DNA from: Chloroflexota bacterium | Lineage (GTDB): Bacteria; Chloroflexota; Anaerolineae; Anaerolineales; Anaerolineaceae | Assembly (NCBI GenBank): GCA_021789855.1 | Contig: JAJYIW010000007.1 | Span: 1-36,820, forward strand | Direction: 5' to 3' | DNA length: 36,820 bases | Shown here: positions 24,378 to 32,880 of the stretch, in pieces | Layout: each line of letters begins with the position of its first letter | Numbering within the stretch: position 1 is the first letter of the stretch | The notes under the pieces: generated by a model | Seen by the model: only the letters and a program-made list of their open reading frames with translations | What the model was told of the DNA's origin: nothing | The model's database searches: none | Program-made: the position numbers and the translations under genes

Positions 24378-24422
24378 TCCGCCGCCTAGGCTGATGGGAG
24401 AGTCTCCCCCTACGGCGGCGGA
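24378..24422 (+). repeat. TCCGCCGCC/GGCGGCGGA hairpin, copy 1
   Basis: TCCGCCGCC (24378-24386) plus TAGG pairs with CCTA plus GGCGGCGGA (24414-24422) with a one-base bulge. It lies 39 bases after the SPFH stop without a T-run. The same outer arms recur at 26641 and 32963. Confidence 0.75.
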
Positions 24423-24486
24423 ACTATGTCGTCCAGGTCAGGTCAGCTCGATACGGTCAAACAGGCAGCCAGCCAAAAGGGTGTAA

Positions 24487-24495
24487 TGGTATAAT
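24487..24495 (+). promoter_or_regulatory. Extended -10 promoter of sucCD
   Basis: TGG-TATAAT is an extended -10 with TATAAT at 24490-24495. No good -35 is needed or seen. Start expected near 24502, giving a leader of about 87 bases before sucC. The rest of the 24340-24588 gap holds only the hairpin. Confidence 0.6.
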
Positions 24496-24588
24496 TATCA
24501 CCCAGAAGGGCTACAAACATACCGGTTTCCAGGCATCATTTTGCCCTCACAGGGTTCTTTCAAATCCATGGATTAGTGGGATAACAGG

Positions 24589-25728
24589 ATGAAATTACAC
24601 GAATATCAATCCAAACAGATTTTTTCAAGGTATGGCGTACCCATCCCGAAAGGCCGCCTGGCAGTTACAGCGATTGAAGCCAGGCAGATTGCTGAAGAGC
24701 TTGGCAGCCGGGTGGTTATCAAATCACAGGTTCTGGTGGGCGGTCGCGGAAAAGCCGGGGGCATCCGCCTGGCCAAGACTCCTCAAGAGGCAGAAGAGCT
24801 GGCCAGGGCGATATTGGGCATGGAAATCAAGGGCTTACCGGTCAGAAAAGTGCTTGTCGACGAGGCAGCCACGATCGAAAAGGAGATTTACCTGGGAATC
24901 ACCAATGATCGGGCCGCTCTTCGCCCGGTGATCATGGCCTCTGCGTCCGGGGGCGTCGAAATTGAAGAGGTAGCCAGGTTAACCCCCGAAAAAATCATCA
25001 AAGTGCATATCGATCCCCTCCTGGGTTTTTGCGATTACCAGGCTCGTGATCTGGCAGCCGGCATTGACCTTCCCAAGACCTTGTGGCGCTCTTTTGATGC
25101 CATCGCTCATGGTTTGTGGCAGGCTTTTATCCAAAATGATGCCTCCCTGGCCGAAATTAATCCTCTCGTTGTCACCGGCGACAATCGTCTTCTGGCGCTC
25201 GATGGCAAAATGGTGATCGATGATAGCGCTCTGCCCCGCCACCCTGACCTGGCAGAAATGCGCGATCTGGATATCGAAGCGCCAGCCGAGATCGAAGCCA
25301 GGAAATATGACCTTTCCTACATCCAATTGGATGGGCAAATCGGCTGCATGGTGAACGGCGCCGGGTTAGCTATGGCCACCATGGATATTATTAAATATTA
25401 CGGCGGTTCCCCTGCCAACTTCCTCGATATCGGGGGTGGGGCAAGCGCTGAAAAAGTTGCAGCGGCGTTACGGATTATCCTCTCCGATGCGAATGTCAAA
25501 GCCATTTTATTTAATGTTTTCGGTGGAATTACCCGCGGTGATGAAGTAGCTCGTGGTATCCTGAGCGCCCTGGCTGAGGTAAAGCCAGATATTCCGATGG
25601 TGGTTCGCCTGGTAGGGGTCAACGCAGAAGAAGGCCGACGATTGCTGAGTGACGCTCACATGCTCACCGCCGAAACGTTGGTTGAGGCAGCCCAAAAAGC
25701 AGTCAACGCCGCAAAAGGAGAGAACTGA
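24589..25728 (+). CDS. sucC: Succinate-CoA ligase beta subunit
   Basis: 379-residue ATP-grasp beta subunit of succinyl-CoA synthetase (TCA cycle, substrate-level phosphorylation). [22 protein letters not shown], the nucleotide region [37 protein letters not shown] and the C-terminal [15 protein letters not shown]...[16 protein letters not shown] segment match the family. It overlaps sucD by one base (TGATG-type junction), confirming an operon. The upstream Shine-Dalgarno is weak. Confidence 0.97.
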   Translation: MKLHEYQSKQIFSRYGVPIPKGRLAVTAIEARQIAEELGSRVVIKSQVLVGGRGKAGGIRLAKTPQEAEELARAILGMEIKGLPVRKVLVDEAATIEKEIYLGITNDRAALRPVIMASASGGVEIEEVARLTPEKIIKVHIDPLLGFCDYQARDLAAGIDLPKTLWRSFDAIAHGLWQAFIQNDASLAEINPLVVTGDNRLLALDGKMVIDDSALPRHPDLAEMRDLDIEAPAEIEARKYDLSYIQLDGQIGCMVNGAGLAMATMDIIKYYGGSPANFLDIGGGASAEKVAAALRIILSDANVKAILFNVFGGITRGDEVARGILSALAEVKPDIPMVVRLVGVNAEEGRRLLSDAHMLTAETLVEAAQKAVNAAKGEN

Positions 25729-26594
25729 TGAGCATCCTGATTAATAAAAATACGCGCCTGCTGGTTCAGGGCATCACGGGACGTGAAGGGCTGTTTCACA
25801 CCCAACAAATGGTGGCTTATAACACGCATGTCGTTGCGGGGGTATCGCTGGGGCATGGCGGAGAATGGGTCCTGGGAGATAAGATTCCGGTATTCGATTC
25901 GGTGAAATTGGCCTGTGAAACAACTGGCGCCAATGCATCGGTTATTTTTGTCCCGGCACGGAATGCCCCCGATGCGATGTTTGAGGCTGCTGATGCGGGT
26001 ATCCCGTTGGTAGTTTGTATCACCGAGCGCATACCCGTGCTGGACATGATGCGCGTGCGTGAATACCTGGATCAAAAAAAGGTGCGGCTGATTGGGCCGA
26101 ATTGCCCGGGCATCATCACTGCCGGCGAATGTAAAGTGGGTATTATCCCCGGCAACATCACCATGCCCGGTAACGTGGGGGTGGTGTCTCGCTCAGGGAC
26201 CCTTACCTACGAAGTGCTTTACGCACTGCAGAAAAAAGGCCTCGGCACCAGCACTTGCGTAGGCATTGGAGGCGATCCGATCAACGGGACAAGCTTCATC
26301 GATGTCCTGGAAATGTTTGAAGCAGATCCGTATACGGATAAGATCGTGATGATCGGCGAAATAGGCGGCAATGACGAAGAAAAAGCGGCCGATTTTATGG
26401 CTAACCATGTCACCAAGCCCGTCGTCGGTTTCATTGCCGGCCTGACTGCGCCTGCCGGTAAACGGATGGGGCATGCTGGCGCTATCATTGAAGGCGGAAC
26501 AGGGACAGCTGAAGATAAAATCAAAGCATTCGAATCGGTTGGCATCCGGGTTGCCCACCATCCCGAGGAAATACCTGATTTACTGGGCAAGTAA
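25728..26594 (+). CDS. sucD: Succinate-CoA ligase alpha subunit
   Basis: 288-residue CoA-binding alpha subunit. [57 protein letters not shown] and the phospho-histidine region [29 protein letters not shown] are intact. The ATG overlaps the last base of the sucC stop. A hairpin terminator follows 46 bases after the stop. Confidence 0.97.
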   Translation: MSILINKNTRLLVQGITGREGLFHTQQMVAYNTHVVAGVSLGHGGEWVLGDKIPVFDSVKLACETTGANASVIFVPARNAPDAMFEAADAGIPLVVCITERIPVLDMMRVREYLDQKKVRLIGPNCPGIITAGECKVGIIPGNITMPGNVGVVSRSGTLTYEVLYALQKKGLGTSTCVGIGGDPINGTSFIDVLEMFEADPYTDKIVMIGEIGGNDEEKAADFMANHVTKPVVGFIAGLTAPAGKRMGHAGAIIEGGTGTAEDKIKAFESVGIRVAHHPEEIPDLLGK

Positions 26595-26640
26595 ATCTGA
26601 GCAACTGCCAGCCTTATCTGAAGACTCGAAACCGATATAG

Positions 26641-26690
26641 ATTCCGCCGCTAGATATGGTTAACTCCATACGTAGCGGCGGAATTTCTTT
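26641..26690 (+). terminator. Terminator of sucCD; TCCGCCG hairpin, copy 2
   Basis: ATTCCGCCGCTA (26641-26652) pairs perfectly with TAGCGGCGGAAT (26673-26684); after a two-base mismatch TATGG/CCATA continue the stem. TTCTTT follows, so it works as a terminator and also belongs to the three-copy hairpin family. Confidence 0.85.
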
Positions 26691-26711
26691 GTCTAAATCT
26701 ACTGGCGCGAA

Positions 26712-26972
26712 TTATTTTTTATGCGTGTTGACAAACTGAACGACATCGTTCACCGTGTTAATCTTCTGCGCTTCTTCGTCAGAAATTTCGATCCCGAATT
26801 TATCACAAAAGCCATCAATCAAGAAGAACTGATCCATGGAATCCACTTCAACATCGTTGGCGCTTTCTTTTTTCGCCCCTTTCACAAAACGTGTATCCAG
26901 GGTAATATTCTCACCGTCAATTTTCATAACATCCACGATGACCGCTTTAACTTCTTCCAGAACATCAGGCAT
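26712..26972 (-). CDS. acpP: Acyl carrier protein with an insertion
   Basis: 86-residue acyl carrier protein carrying fatty-acyl or polyketide intermediates on phosphopantetheine. The attachment Ser is in VEVDSMDQFFLIDGFCDKFG (residue 45; about nine later than in ordinary AcpP) because an insertion, KGAKKESAND, interrupts the segment between helix 1 and the DSM motif. The C-terminal helix is normal. Start 26972 is set by GGGAGG upstream; 27002 in the track adds ten unlikely residues. No fatty-acid gene is adjacent, and it is divergent from the isomerase gene. Confidence 0.88.
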   Translation of the reverse strand: MPDVLEEVKAVIVDVMKIDGENITLDTRFVKGAKKESANDVEVDSMDQFFLIDGFCDKFGIEISDEEAQKINTVNDVVQFVNTHKK

Positions 26973-27008
26973 TGGGTTCCTCCCAGGGATAATTTTAACC
27001 ATTAAAGT

Positions 27009-27036
27009 ATTTTATACTCACTGTATAATCTGTCAA
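27009..27036 (-). promoter_or_regulatory. Promoter of the acyl carrier protein gene
   Basis: Minus strand TTGACA (27036-27031) with a 16-base spacer to TAAAAT (27014-27009), start near 27003, about 30 bases before the ATG. Confidence 0.7.
27024..27029 (+). promoter_or_regulatory. Candidate -10 of the isoprenoid operon
   Basis: TATAAT at 27024-27029, 45 bases before the isomerase ATG, lying inside the spacer of the divergent promoter. Only a weak -35 is seen. Confidence 0.45.
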
Positions 27037-27073
27037 GATTAAATGATAGGACCTTGTGTTATAACCCATAGCT

Positions 27074-28120
27074 ATGATTGAAGTTTCTCCAACCAGCTCC
27101 CGTAAGGACGATCACATCCATGTAAACCTGGAACAGGATGTTTCATCTTCTCTTACGACCGGGTTGCAACGCTTTCATTTTATTCACCAGGCTTTGCCCG
27201 AGCGGGATCTGGAGCAGGTCGACCTGTCTCAAACCCTTTTCAACCGCCAAGTCCAGGCGCCGATTTTAATTTCATCCATGACGGGGGGTTCCGAAGAAGC
27301 CGCCCGGATCAACCAGGTGCTGGCAGCGGCTGCACAGGCTACTGGACTGGCGATGGGACTGGGCTCGCAGCGAGCCGCGATCGAAACCCCTGAACTGGCG
27401 CCGACCTTCCAGGTGCGGCGCTATGCGCCTGATATTCTGCTTTTTGCCAACCTGGGAGCCATCCAGCTCAATTATGGCTACACCCTTGAGCATTGCCAAC
27501 GAGCAGTTGATATGATCGAGGCAGATGCGCTGATCCTCCACCTGAACGCTCTGCAGGAAGCCATCCAGCCCGAAGGGAACACGCGTTTCGGCGGTTTATT
27601 GCCCAAAATAGAGGCTGTGTGCCGCCGCCTGCCCGTCCCGGTCGTGGTCAAAGAAGTGGGATGGGGCATATCCGCCCAGGCCGCCCGCATGTTGGCTTCA
27701 GCCGGGGTGGCAGCCATTGATGTGGCCGGCGCCGGTGGGACCTCGTGGTCGCAGGTGGAAATGTACCGGTTGAGCGATCCGAACCAGGCCAACGTCGCAG
27801 CCGCATTTCGAGAATGGGGGATTCCAACGGCGCAATCCCTCATTCAAGTGCGCCAGGCAGTTCCCGATCTGCTCCTATTCGCCTCAGGGGGTTTACGCGA
27901 CGGCATCGATATTGCCAAGTGTATCGCCCTGGGCGCCTCGCTTGGCGGAATGGCCAGCCTTTTTTTAAAAGCCGCTGCCCAATCCGAAAATTCAACGCTG
28001 GGGGTCATCCATCAGTTGAAGCGGGAAATCCAGATTGCCATGTTTGCTGCCGGCGTTGGAAACCTGGCCCAATTAAAGAAAGCTCCGCTGGTAGAAGATA
28101 TCCATTACGCAAAGGATTAA
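27074..28120 (+). CDS. fni: Type 2 isopentenyl-diphosphate delta-isomerase (FMN/NADPH)
   Basis: 348-residue FMN- and NADPH-dependent isomerase interconverting IPP and DMAPP. Visible family landmarks: [12 protein letters not shown] at the N-terminus, [48 protein letters not shown] (Gln/Glu near the diphosphate/Mg site), [20 protein letters not shown] and [20 protein letters not shown]. No clear Shine-Dalgarno. A polyprenyl synthase gene starts three bases after its stop, forming an isoprenoid pair. Confidence 0.95.
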   Translation: MIEVSPTSSRKDDHIHVNLEQDVSSSLTTGLQRFHFIHQALPERDLEQVDLSQTLFNRQVQAPILISSMTGGSEEAARINQVLAAAAQATGLAMGLGSQRAAIETPELAPTFQVRRYAPDILLFANLGAIQLNYGYTLEHCQRAVDMIEADALILHLNALQEAIQPEGNTRFGGLLPKIEAVCRRLPVPVVVKEVGWGISAQAARMLASAGVAAIDVAGAGGTSWSQVEMYRLSDPNQANVAAAFREWGIPTAQSLIQVRQAVPDLLLFASGGLRDGIDIAKCIALGASLGGMASLFLKAAAQSENSTLGVIHQLKREIQIAMFAAGVGNLAQLKKAPLVEDIHYAKD

Positions 28121-28123
28121 CCC

Positions 28124-29167
28124 ATGGGATTGGATGAATTATCAAAACGCTACCTCCCGGCGATCGAAGAAGAATTGCACCGCATCGTCGATCCAGCCTT
28201 CGCACCTGAAACGTGGGAGCTCCACCGCATGATGGCCTACCACCTGGGTTGGGAAGGCAAAAATGCCGGGCGTGAAGCGCAGGGTAAACGCATCCGCCCC
28301 TTACTGGTGTTATTGTGCGCTGGAGCAGTCCCGCCGCCCATTCCTGCCCCAGCGGAAGAAATGGCCTGGAAAAAAGCTCTACCTGCCGCTGCCTCGGTGG
28401 AACTGCTTCATAATTTCTCTCTTATTCATGATGACATCCAGGACAACAGCCCTCTCCGGCGCGGCAGGCCCACCGTGTGGATGGAATGGGGTATTCCGCA
28501 GGCCATTAATGCCGGCGATACCATGTTTAGCCTGGCGCAGTTAGCCATGCTTGACCTGGGGCAGACAGTGGATAGGGCGACCGCGCTGTTAGCCAACCGG
28601 TGGTTGAACCAAACATGCCTGGCCCTGACCGGCGGCCAGTACCTGGATCTGTCTTACGAAAGTCAACCGGTCATCTCCCTGGATGCTTACTGGCCGATGA
28701 TCAGTGGAAAAACCGCTGCATTGCTCTCCACCTGTGCCCGGCTGGGCGCTTTAATCGCTGGCGCCGGAGAGGAGTTACAGGAGAAATTCAAGGATTTTGG
28801 ATATTACCTGGGGTTGGCCTTCCAGGCCCAGGACGATTTGCTGGGAATCTGGGGGGCAAGCGAACAGCTCGGCAAGTCGATCACCAGCGATCTGGTATCC
28901 GGCAAGAAGTCGCTGCCAGTGCTCTATGGTCTCGAACAAAAAGGGGCATTTGCCCGGCGGTGGTTGGCCGGCCCGATCCCCTCTGACGAAGTAGAGGATG
29001 TGGCCTTGCTCCTTGAGAATGAGGGCGCGCGGCAGTACACCCTGGACATCGTCAATCGTTATACCCACAAGTCACTCACTGACCTTGACCAGGCATTGCC
29101 TTCTCCCAATGAAAACGGCAAAGCCCTGGTTGAGCTGGCAGCCATGCTTCTCAACCGCCAGTCGTGA
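28124..29167 (+). CDS. Polyprenyl (geranylgeranyl-type) diphosphate synthase
   Basis: 347-residue trans-prenyltransferase with the first aspartate-rich motif HDDIQDNSPLRRGRPT and the second region AFQAQDDLLGIWGASEQLGKSITSDLVSGKKSLPV. The residue five before the first Asp of the first motif is Phe (HNFSLIHDD), which usually limits products to about C20; chain length is inference. It follows fni by three bases and ends 75 bases before the insertion element. It likely supplies carotenoid, quinone or lipid precursors. Confidence 0.92.
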   Translation: MGLDELSKRYLPAIEEELHRIVDPAFAPETWELHRMMAYHLGWEGKNAGREAQGKRIRPLLVLLCAGAVPPPIPAPAEEMAWKKALPAAASVELLHNFSLIHDDIQDNSPLRRGRPTVWMEWGIPQAINAGDTMFSLAQLAMLDLGQTVDRATALLANRWLNQTCLALTGGQYLDLSYESQPVISLDAYWPMISGKTAALLSTCARLGALIAGAGEELQEKFKDFGYYLGLAFQAQDDLLGIWGASEQLGKSITSDLVSGKKSLPVLYGLEQKGAFARRWLAGPIPSDEVEDVALLLENEGARQYTLDIVNRYTHKSLTDLDQALPSPNENGKALVELAAMLLNRQS

Positions 29168-29268
29168 GACAGGATAATCGCGTTTTCCTTTTTTGATAGT
29201 TCAGTCTACAACCAGGATCTCGGCTGACAATGGCTGGCTGGCCTCACGGGGTGGAGTAGGCAAAATGA

Positions 29269-29541
29269 GATCCGCTTATTGTCATAAACCGCGATCCTGT
29301 CATTTCCGGCAAAACTTGCCGGTTTTGACGGGTAGAACATGGGTTCTATCTATGCTATCCTTTCCATTGGCGATGAGCAAAGGCCCCACAACTCCTTACC
29401 CCAGCGAGGGTCTCAATAAGTTTGGGCTAACACGACCCACCCGCGCCACGCATAGACGTTTCAGTCTCTAAAAAAGAATGGCCCTTTGAGGTCCCGGGTG
29501 ATTCATCGCCGATATGTGGCAGGAAAGGAGCATATTTTCTC
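29269..29541 (+). ncRNA. Candidate bridge RNA region of the IS110 element
   Basis: Non-coding segment between the left repeat and the transposase. A 7-pair hairpin CCGGCAA-aac-TTGCCGG (29306-29322) is enclosed by GTCA/TGAC with symmetric ttt internal loops; a second 6-pair hairpin TAGAAC-atgg-GTTCTA (29333-29348) follows, then TGGG...CCCA. IS110 elements studied so far encode a bridge RNA with internal loops that recognise target and donor DNA from the non-coding end. Exact RNA ends and guide loops were not determined. Confidence 0.5.
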
Positions 29542-30792
29542 TTGACACGACGCATCCATGCCAATGGAGAGACGACCGTATCCGCACGTTACCACATCAC
29601 CGGGGGCTGTGACACCGACAAAAATGTGATTGTGGCCGCCATCTTTTGGGCCGAAACCGGCCAACTGATCTCCCGCGAGTTTCAACAACATAAAGCCGAC
29701 GCTCTTTGTGCAGCCGAATGGTTCCAGGAAAACCAGGTCGAACTGGTGATCATCGAGAGCACCGCCAACTACCACATGCTCTACTATGACGTCTTGCGCA
29801 ATGCCGGTGTCTCCATTCTGGTGATCAACCCGATTGTGGTCAAGTCGCTCCTGCGCGTGGAGGGTAAGTCAGACAAAGGAGATGCTATGACCCTGGCCCG
29901 CCTGGCCTCCAGTTTTGCACTCAAAACCTCGAATATGCCCGACACTCTACAGCGAGAGATTCGCCTGCTGTACAAACGGGTGGACACTTGGAAAGTGTTG
30001 TGCACCCAGACCACCAACCGCGCCAACGGCGTGCTGACCGGCTGCGGTTTCACCGTCTTTCGCCTGGCGTCGATCAACAGCCCGGCCGGGCTGAAAATCC
30101 TGCAAGCCATTTTGGACCGGCGCACACCCGCCGAGATGGCAGCGTTACATCGCAACAAAGCCAAACGCGCCCAGATTGAGCAATATGCCTCGGTGGAATT
30201 GCCTGAATATGTCTATCCCTATCTGACCGAGGTGCTGGAGGAGGTCCGTGTCTTCAATCAGAAGATCAGTCACGGTGAAGCCGACCTGCTGCAGATGATC
30301 GAGACTTTCCACCTGGAGGAACAGGTGGCACTGATGCAAAGTGTGCCAGGAGTGACCCGCATGTTGTGCTTGCGGGTGATTTCTGAAATGGGGGCGAACT
30401 ACCACCAGCGCTATGCCAGCGCCGAAGCCTTCGCCAAGGCCATCGGGGTGGTCCCGGCCAATGAGGTCTCCGGCGGGAAACTGCTCAAACGCAAGGCTTC
30501 CCATGGCAACATGCGAGTGAAATTCCACCTGCTTTCCGCGGCTAAGGCCTTTGCCATTCACGGTTCTGGACCGTTACGGCATTGGTTTGACACCTACCGG
30601 GCACGGTCAACTTACCTGAAAGCCACGTCGGCTTTGGCGCGCAGGATAGCCGAAGGGCTGTGGTGGGTAATGGCCCGGCAGGAGCCCTATAAGACCTGGG
30701 AAAGCCAGAAGGCGACCGTCCAGGTTGGCGTGAAATTGGTTGACCCAAAGACCGGTGAGATCGTGGGGGATTCCATTTCTGGGATAGAATGA
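29542..30792 (+). CDS. IS110-family transposase (DEDD recombinase)
   Basis: 416-residue RNA-guided recombinase. The N-terminal RuvC-like DEDD domain shows ITGGCDTDKNVIVAAI, VELVIIESTANYH and SDKGDAMTLARLAS; the C-terminal Transposase_20 domain shows MQSVPGVTRMLCLRVISEMGA and AIGVVPANEVSGGKLLKRKASHGNMRVKFHLLSAAK with the catalytic-type Ser. The start is a TTG with GGAAAGGAG upstream; no in-frame ATG exists near it. The gene looks intact, with no frameshift seen. Confidence 0.95.
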   Translation: MTRRIHANGETTVSARYHITGGCDTDKNVIVAAIFWAETGQLISREFQQHKADALCAAEWFQENQVELVIIESTANYHMLYYDVLRNAGVSILVINPIVVKSLLRVEGKSDKGDAMTLARLASSFALKTSNMPDTLQREIRLLYKRVDTWKVLCTQTTNRANGVLTGCGFTVFRLASINSPAGLKILQAILDRRTPAEMAALHRNKAKRAQIEQYASVELPEYVYPYLTEVLEEVRVFNQKISHGEADLLQMIETFHLEEQVALMQSVPGVTRMLCLRVISEMGANYHQRYASAEAFAKAIGVVPANEVSGGKLLKRKASHGNMRVKFHLLSAAKAFAIHGSGPLRHWFDTYRARSTYLKATSALARRIAEGLWWVMARQEPYKTWESQKATVQVGVKLVDPKTGEIVGDSISGIE

Positions 30793-31054
30793 GACCTATA
30801 CGGTTATTAAGGTGCTAGGCCGTCTGGCCGGGCCCTGATGGTCGCGAATATCATTTTGCTTGGCCCACCCCGTGAGAACAGCTTATCTTGTGCAAATACC
30901 TGCCTTGGTCGTCAATGGTTATGCGTTCTTATGGTGACATCGTTCACTCGGTAACATTTAATTTGAAAGAACGCTGTGCGAAGTAAAAATGATAAATAAA
31001 TTTCCATATCCGCAGTAAAATATTGAAGTAAGATATTAAGAAGGAAATGTTTCC

Positions 31055-32269
31055 GTGAAAATGATAAGGGGTTTTACAGCTTTGTTGATTACTCTGGTTT
31101 TTCTTTCTGCATGCAAACCCACAACCAGTGAACCAATCCCGCTAGTCGACACACCCACGAATGCCGAAGTGCAATCCACCAAGATTGTGACTCCTGAGCC
31201 AGAGCAAACGATAACACCAAATATAATTTCAACGGTTACTACCCAACCCACGAATACAATTGCTCCTGTTCCATCGCTGAATGTTTCGGCGAGCAACCAG
31301 ACTGGTCCGCTATATGACCTATCCTTTTCAATTCCGGTTGGCAAGGGTGGTGTTCGTTACCAGGGTGTTGGAGTGGAAAGGATGGAAATAACCGGACCGA
31401 ATGCACTGGCTGCCTTGCCGGATGGAAGATTCATCATCGCTGACCCTCTGGACAATCGCCTGCTGTATTACAAACCTGATGGGAATTTTGAAAAAGCCAT
31501 TGACCTCTTCACCTTGGGTATTGTTAATGTGTCGGATCTACAGGTTGCTGCAAACTGGCTTTTCGTCAAGGAAATCTCTTTCGATATCTCCCCAACCAGA
31601 TATAGGGTAAATAAACTTTCGGTTGAAGGTGAATTAATTGCATCTTACGATATTCCTGCCGAATACCGGCTGGCGGATAATCTTCCAGGAATAATCGTAG
31701 ATGGGGATGGACGATTGTTGTTGGATATTGAGATGGTTGGGATTCCACCCGGATTCAAATACCATTTGCCAAGCAACGTAATACAACTAGTTGATTCACA
31801 GGGCAATTGGTCACCTATAGCCACAGATGGTCTTCGATATAATGAAAGAATATTCCACCATTACGATGCAACAATATCAGGGAACCAAAATGCTGTAATT
31901 GCTGGCGATATTCGCGTTGAAACTGCATTAACTCTAGGGTTCGGAGGTCTACGAATTCTAGGCGTTCTACCGGATGGTCGCTTTTTTCTCACCCGAGAGG
32001 ATGTTGTCCAAGATTCTCCCGTAATTGAGGTTGATCAGACTGTACATTTCATTAGCTTTGATGGGGTCCAACTTGGTGTAGCACGTTATCCCCTTTCTGA
32101 GAGACTTTACTATGTTGAACGAAACATAACCCTAGGTCCAGATGGCTGTGTTTATGCTCTGTTGCCACGCGAAAAAAGCCTGGATGTTCTTCGACTTAAC
32201 TTATACAATAACCTGAATCCATTAATCCCTGGCGCGGCTGAGCCACTGGTTGTGAAAGCTTCGCAGTAA
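31055..32269 (+). CDS. Secreted lipoprotein with beta-propeller-like repeats, function unknown
   Basis: 404 residues. A signal peptide with lipobox (ALLITLVFLSAC) anchors it to the outer face of the cytoplasmic membrane. A Thr/Pro-rich spacer (about residues 21-75) is followed by repeats such as ALAALPDGRFIIADPLDNRLLYYKPDGNFEKAID and LGPDGCVYALLPREKSLDVLRL, typical of NHL/WD-like beta-propellers. The GTG start at 31055 has AAGGAAA eight bases upstream. AT-richer than neighbouring genes, consistent with transfer. No clear promoter was found in 30877-31054. Confidence 0.82.
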   Translation: MKMIRGFTALLITLVFLSACKPTTSEPIPLVDTPTNAEVQSTKIVTPEPEQTITPNIISTVTTQPTNTIAPVPSLNVSASNQTGPLYDLSFSIPVGKGGVRYQGVGVERMEITGPNALAALPDGRFIIADPLDNRLLYYKPDGNFEKAIDLFTLGIVNVSDLQVAANWLFVKEISFDISPTRYRVNKLSVEGELIASYDIPAEYRLADNLPGIIVDGDGRLLLDIEMVGIPPGFKYHLPSNVIQLVDSQGNWSPIATDGLRYNERIFHHYDATISGNQNAVIAGDIRVETALTLGFGGLRILGVLPDGRFFLTREDVVQDSPVIEVDQTVHFISFDGVQLGVARYPLSERLYYVERNITLGPDGCVYALLPREKSLDVLRLNLYNNLNPLIPGAAEPLVVKASQ

Positions 32270-32339
32270 ATATAAAACAGACTCCACCCGTCCGTGGGAG
32301 CAGCGGTTTTATCTTCCAGGTAGGGAACAGTTCCCAGCC

Positions 32340-32513
32340 TTAATATTTGCAGTTGAGCGCCTTTCTCAGGGTTGCTGCGGCTTTGCATTCTCCGCAGCAA
32401 GGATTGAAGAGCCGTCCTCTTTCGGTAGACGGCTTGGCAAAGGTTTGGGTGATCTCGGCTACCGGATCATCCGTAGGGTAATACCCCATTCTTTCGATTG
32501 CAGGGGGTCTCAT
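32340..32513 (-). pseudogene. N-terminal remnant of a class I SAM-dependent methyltransferase
   Basis: 57-codon frame missed by the track: MRPPAIERMGYYPTDDPVAEIT...GRLFNPCCGECKAAATLRKALNCKY. It resembles the start of methyltransferases containing a RMGYYPTP segment and motif I DPCCGEG, but motif I is changed to NPCCGEC and the frame stops immediately after it, so the catalytic domain is gone. A good ribosome site (AAAGGAG, six bases) is still present. Probably a decayed or truncated gene in an accessory region. Confidence 0.6.
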
Positions 32514-32556
32514 GTTTGGCTCCTTTATGGTAATTCGAGGTTTTTTTTTGGAGGAA

Positions 32557-32730
32557 ATGATTACAGTTTATGGCTCTGGTGGTATGCCAATACATGGCAA
32601 TAATACAGCGGGTAAAGAAAGTGATTTTCCTGTCATTCGGGGGGAGTGGATTATTACTTACATATCAGTACCACAAGGCTGGTATAATCTCCCCCCAGGT
32701 TCAATGGTGCCATATCAGAGTTTAAGATAA
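32557..32730 (+). CDS. Small hypothetical ORF in AT-rich DNA
   Basis: 57 residues (MITVYGSGGMPIHGNNTAG...EWIITYISVPQGWYNLPPGSM). GGAGG is only two bases before the ATG, too close for efficient initiation; the track's longer version from 32512 lacks a ribosome site. Not recognised. It may be a remnant of a larger gene or non-coding. Confidence 0.25.
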   Translation: MITVYGSGGMPIHGNNTAGKESDFPVIRGEWIITYISVPQGWYNLPPGSMVPYQSLR

Positions 32731-32737
32731 TATACAA

Positions 32738-32811
32738 TGGAGCGGGCGATGGGATATGAACCCACAATAGGCACAAATTCTTATTTGTGCCGGCTTCTTT
32801 CGTGCTTGGGA
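32738..32811 (-). pseudogene. Inverted, degenerate partial copy of tRNA-Gly
   Basis: Minus strand GTGGGTTCATATCCCATCGCCCGCT (32765-32741) matches the T-arm and 3' acceptor of the intact tRNA at 23 of 25 bases and is followed by CCA (32740-32738), absent from the intact gene. Upstream on the same strand TCCCAAGCACG (32811-32801) equals part of the anticodon arm. Between them, 35 bases including a 9-pair hairpin GGCACAAAT/ATTTGTGCC (32770-32791) replace the 5-base variable loop. The 5' acceptor and D-arm are missing, so it is not a working tRNA. Confidence 0.7.
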
Positions 32812-32840
32812 TTACACATTAGAGCTCGTGCTTTTTAGTG

Positions 32841-32846
32841 TATAAT
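32841..32846 (+). promoter_or_regulatory. Candidate -10 of tRNA-Gly
   Basis: TATAAT 35 bases before the tRNA 5' end; only a weak TTAGAG -35 is seen at 16 bases. Confidence 0.45.
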
Positions 32847-32880
32847 TAGAAAACATAGAACAATAAGAGAGTTTTATACT

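Larger units (their letters stand above)
29243..30876 (+). mobile_element. IS110-family insertion sequence with inverted end repeats
   Basis: 1634 bases bounded by imperfect 26-base inverted repeats: CTCACGGGGTGG...GCAAAATGA at 29243-29268 and its complement at 30851-30876 (21 of 26 positions identical). The transposase occupies 29542-30792. The 5' non-coding part is about 300 bases and the 3' part 84 bases. IS110 elements commonly lack terminal repeats and target duplications, so the exact ends may lie some bases outside these repeats. No target duplication was found. The prenyl synthase operon upstream appears intact. Confidence 0.8.

Noticed and set aside
29503-29775. 90 aa minus ORF at the start of the transposase
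   Set aside because: Antisense shadow of the IS110 transposase; not an accessory transposon gene.
32323-32335. Palindrome GGGAACAGTTCCC
   Set aside because: Short, isolated, and with no promoter or gene start near enough to argue for an operator.
32152-32400. 82 aa minus ORF overlapping the lipoprotein end
   Set aside because: Different frame from the methyltransferase remnant, no family features, and mostly antisense to the lipoprotein.
32738-32811. Second functional tRNA-Gly on the minus strand
   Set aside because: No 5' acceptor strand or D-arm can be found and a 35-base insertion disrupts the variable region.
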